From the NCBI GenBank assembly GCA_903931645.1, contig CAIZDF010000427.1, forward strand, positions 1 to 5,681: a stretch of DNA of 5,681 bases, read 5' to 3'. Each line of letters opens with the position of its first letter. Within the stretch, counting starts at the first letter, position 1. Made by a program: the position numbers and the translations under genes. The stretch is from an uncultured Tolumonas sp. (GTDB lineage: Bacteria > Pseudomonadota > Gammaproteobacteria > Enterobacterales > Aeromonadaceae). This document shows, piece by piece, positions 5,521 to 5,681 of the stretch. The notes under the pieces are model-generated. The model did not search any database. It was not told the origin of the DNA and was given only the letters and a program-made list of their open reading frames with translations.

Positions 5521-5644
5521 CCCTTTGTACTTGACGTTGCCGCGTTGTTGACTGCGTTCACTCACCCCAATCACATAGTGTATCTATGCTCATGGCGATT
5601 CGTTCACTTGTCGCCTAACGGCAACGCCAATTACTTTGGGGATA
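5517..5644. repeat. Palindromic intergenic repeat element (MITE-like), about 128 bp
   Basis: The element starts with TATACCC and ends with GGGGATA, its approximate inverted complement. The first 26 bases (5517-5542) and the last 26 (5619-5644) are inverted copies matching at 20 positions, including the perfect block CGTTGCCG (5535-5542) with CGGCAACG (5619-5626). At the centre CATAG (5574-5578) and CTATG (5584-5588) flank the loop TGTAT. The octamer CGTTCACT occurs in the same orientation in both halves (5555-5562 and 5601-5608). There is no coding potential. From memory, elements with TATACCC.../...GGGTATA ends and a similar centre are dispersed between genes in several gammaproteobacteria, but family membership needs a genome search. 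Confidence 0.65.
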
Positions 5645-5647
5645 CCA

Positions 5648-5675
5648 TCAGATTAGAAAATAATTTCTAATCTGA
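5648..5675. repeat. Perfect 12-bp inverted repeat, 4-base spacer
   Basis: TCAGATTAGAAA (5648-5659) and TTTCTAATCTGA (5664-5675) are exact inverted complements around ATAA. The stem is AT-rich and not followed by a T-tract on either strand in the visible bases, so it does not look like a standard intrinsic terminator. It may be a regulator's operator for a gene beyond the right edge, or a hairpin at the end of a transcript. It starts 3 bases after the repeat element ends. Confidence 0.6.
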
Positions 5676-5681
5676 CCTTGC

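Noticed and set aside
5531..5583. TTGACG/TTGACT hexamers as plus-strand -35 boxes of a divergent promoter
   Set aside because: No acceptable -10 lies 16-18 bases downstream of either; both hexamers fall within the palindromic repeat element.
1..5681. CRISPR array, tRNA, rRNA or insertion-sequence transposase
   Set aside because: No regularly spaced repeats, cloverleaf-type sequence or transposase frame was seen on either strand.

Overview
The window looks like a chromosomal segment of a gammaproteobacterium with moderate base composition. The minus-strand gene order nudF - yqiB - cpdA - yqiA - parE is the same as in Escherichia coli. The proteins are recognisably close to their enterobacterial counterparts but not identical. 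An Aeromonadales-type genome (for example Tolumonas or Aeromonas) is my best guess, from recalled protein similarity only.

Layout, left to right. (1) Bases 1-167 hold the 5' end of an HxlR-family redox/quinone-type transcription regulator, on the minus strand and cut by the window edge. (2) Bases 168-319 are the divergent control region, with an extended -10 promoter for the regulator and two inverted repeats that could be operators. (3) Bases 320-874 encode a WrbA-like flavodoxin-fold protein, a probable NAD(P)H:quinone reductase, on the plus strand. (4) Bases 887-925 form a perfect 17-bp stem terminator that serves both this gene and the convergent parE. (5) Bases 942-5421 are a tight five-gene minus-strand cluster: nudF (ADP-ribose pyrophosphatase), yqiB (DUF1249), cpdA (cAMP phosphodiesterase), yqiA (alpha/beta-hydrolase esterase) and parE (topoisomerase IV subunit B). 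(6) Bases 5422-5681 are non-coding. They contain a leader with possible hairpins, a weak Fur-like motif, a 128-bp palindromic intergenic repeat, and a perfect 12-bp inverted repeat at the right edge.

The five-gene cluster is probably largely co-transcribed. nudF and yqiB overlap by 4 bases (GTGA), cpdA and yqiA are 1 base apart, and yqiA and parE are 19 bases apart. The only real internal gap is 84 bases between yqiB and cpdA, and it carries an imperfect dyad and a possible extended -10. The members share no single pathway; the order is an ancient conserved arrangement that combines nucleotide housekeeping (NudF, CpdA) with chromosome decatenation (ParE).

The left pair is the most accessory-looking part. 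A thiol-containing HxlR regulator divergent from a flavoprotein reductase is the classic layout of a local quinone/electrophile response. I see no clear sign of a wholly undescribed system. The items most worth checking are the HxlR/flavodoxin operators, the palindromic repeat beside nudF, and the perfect palindrome next to it.
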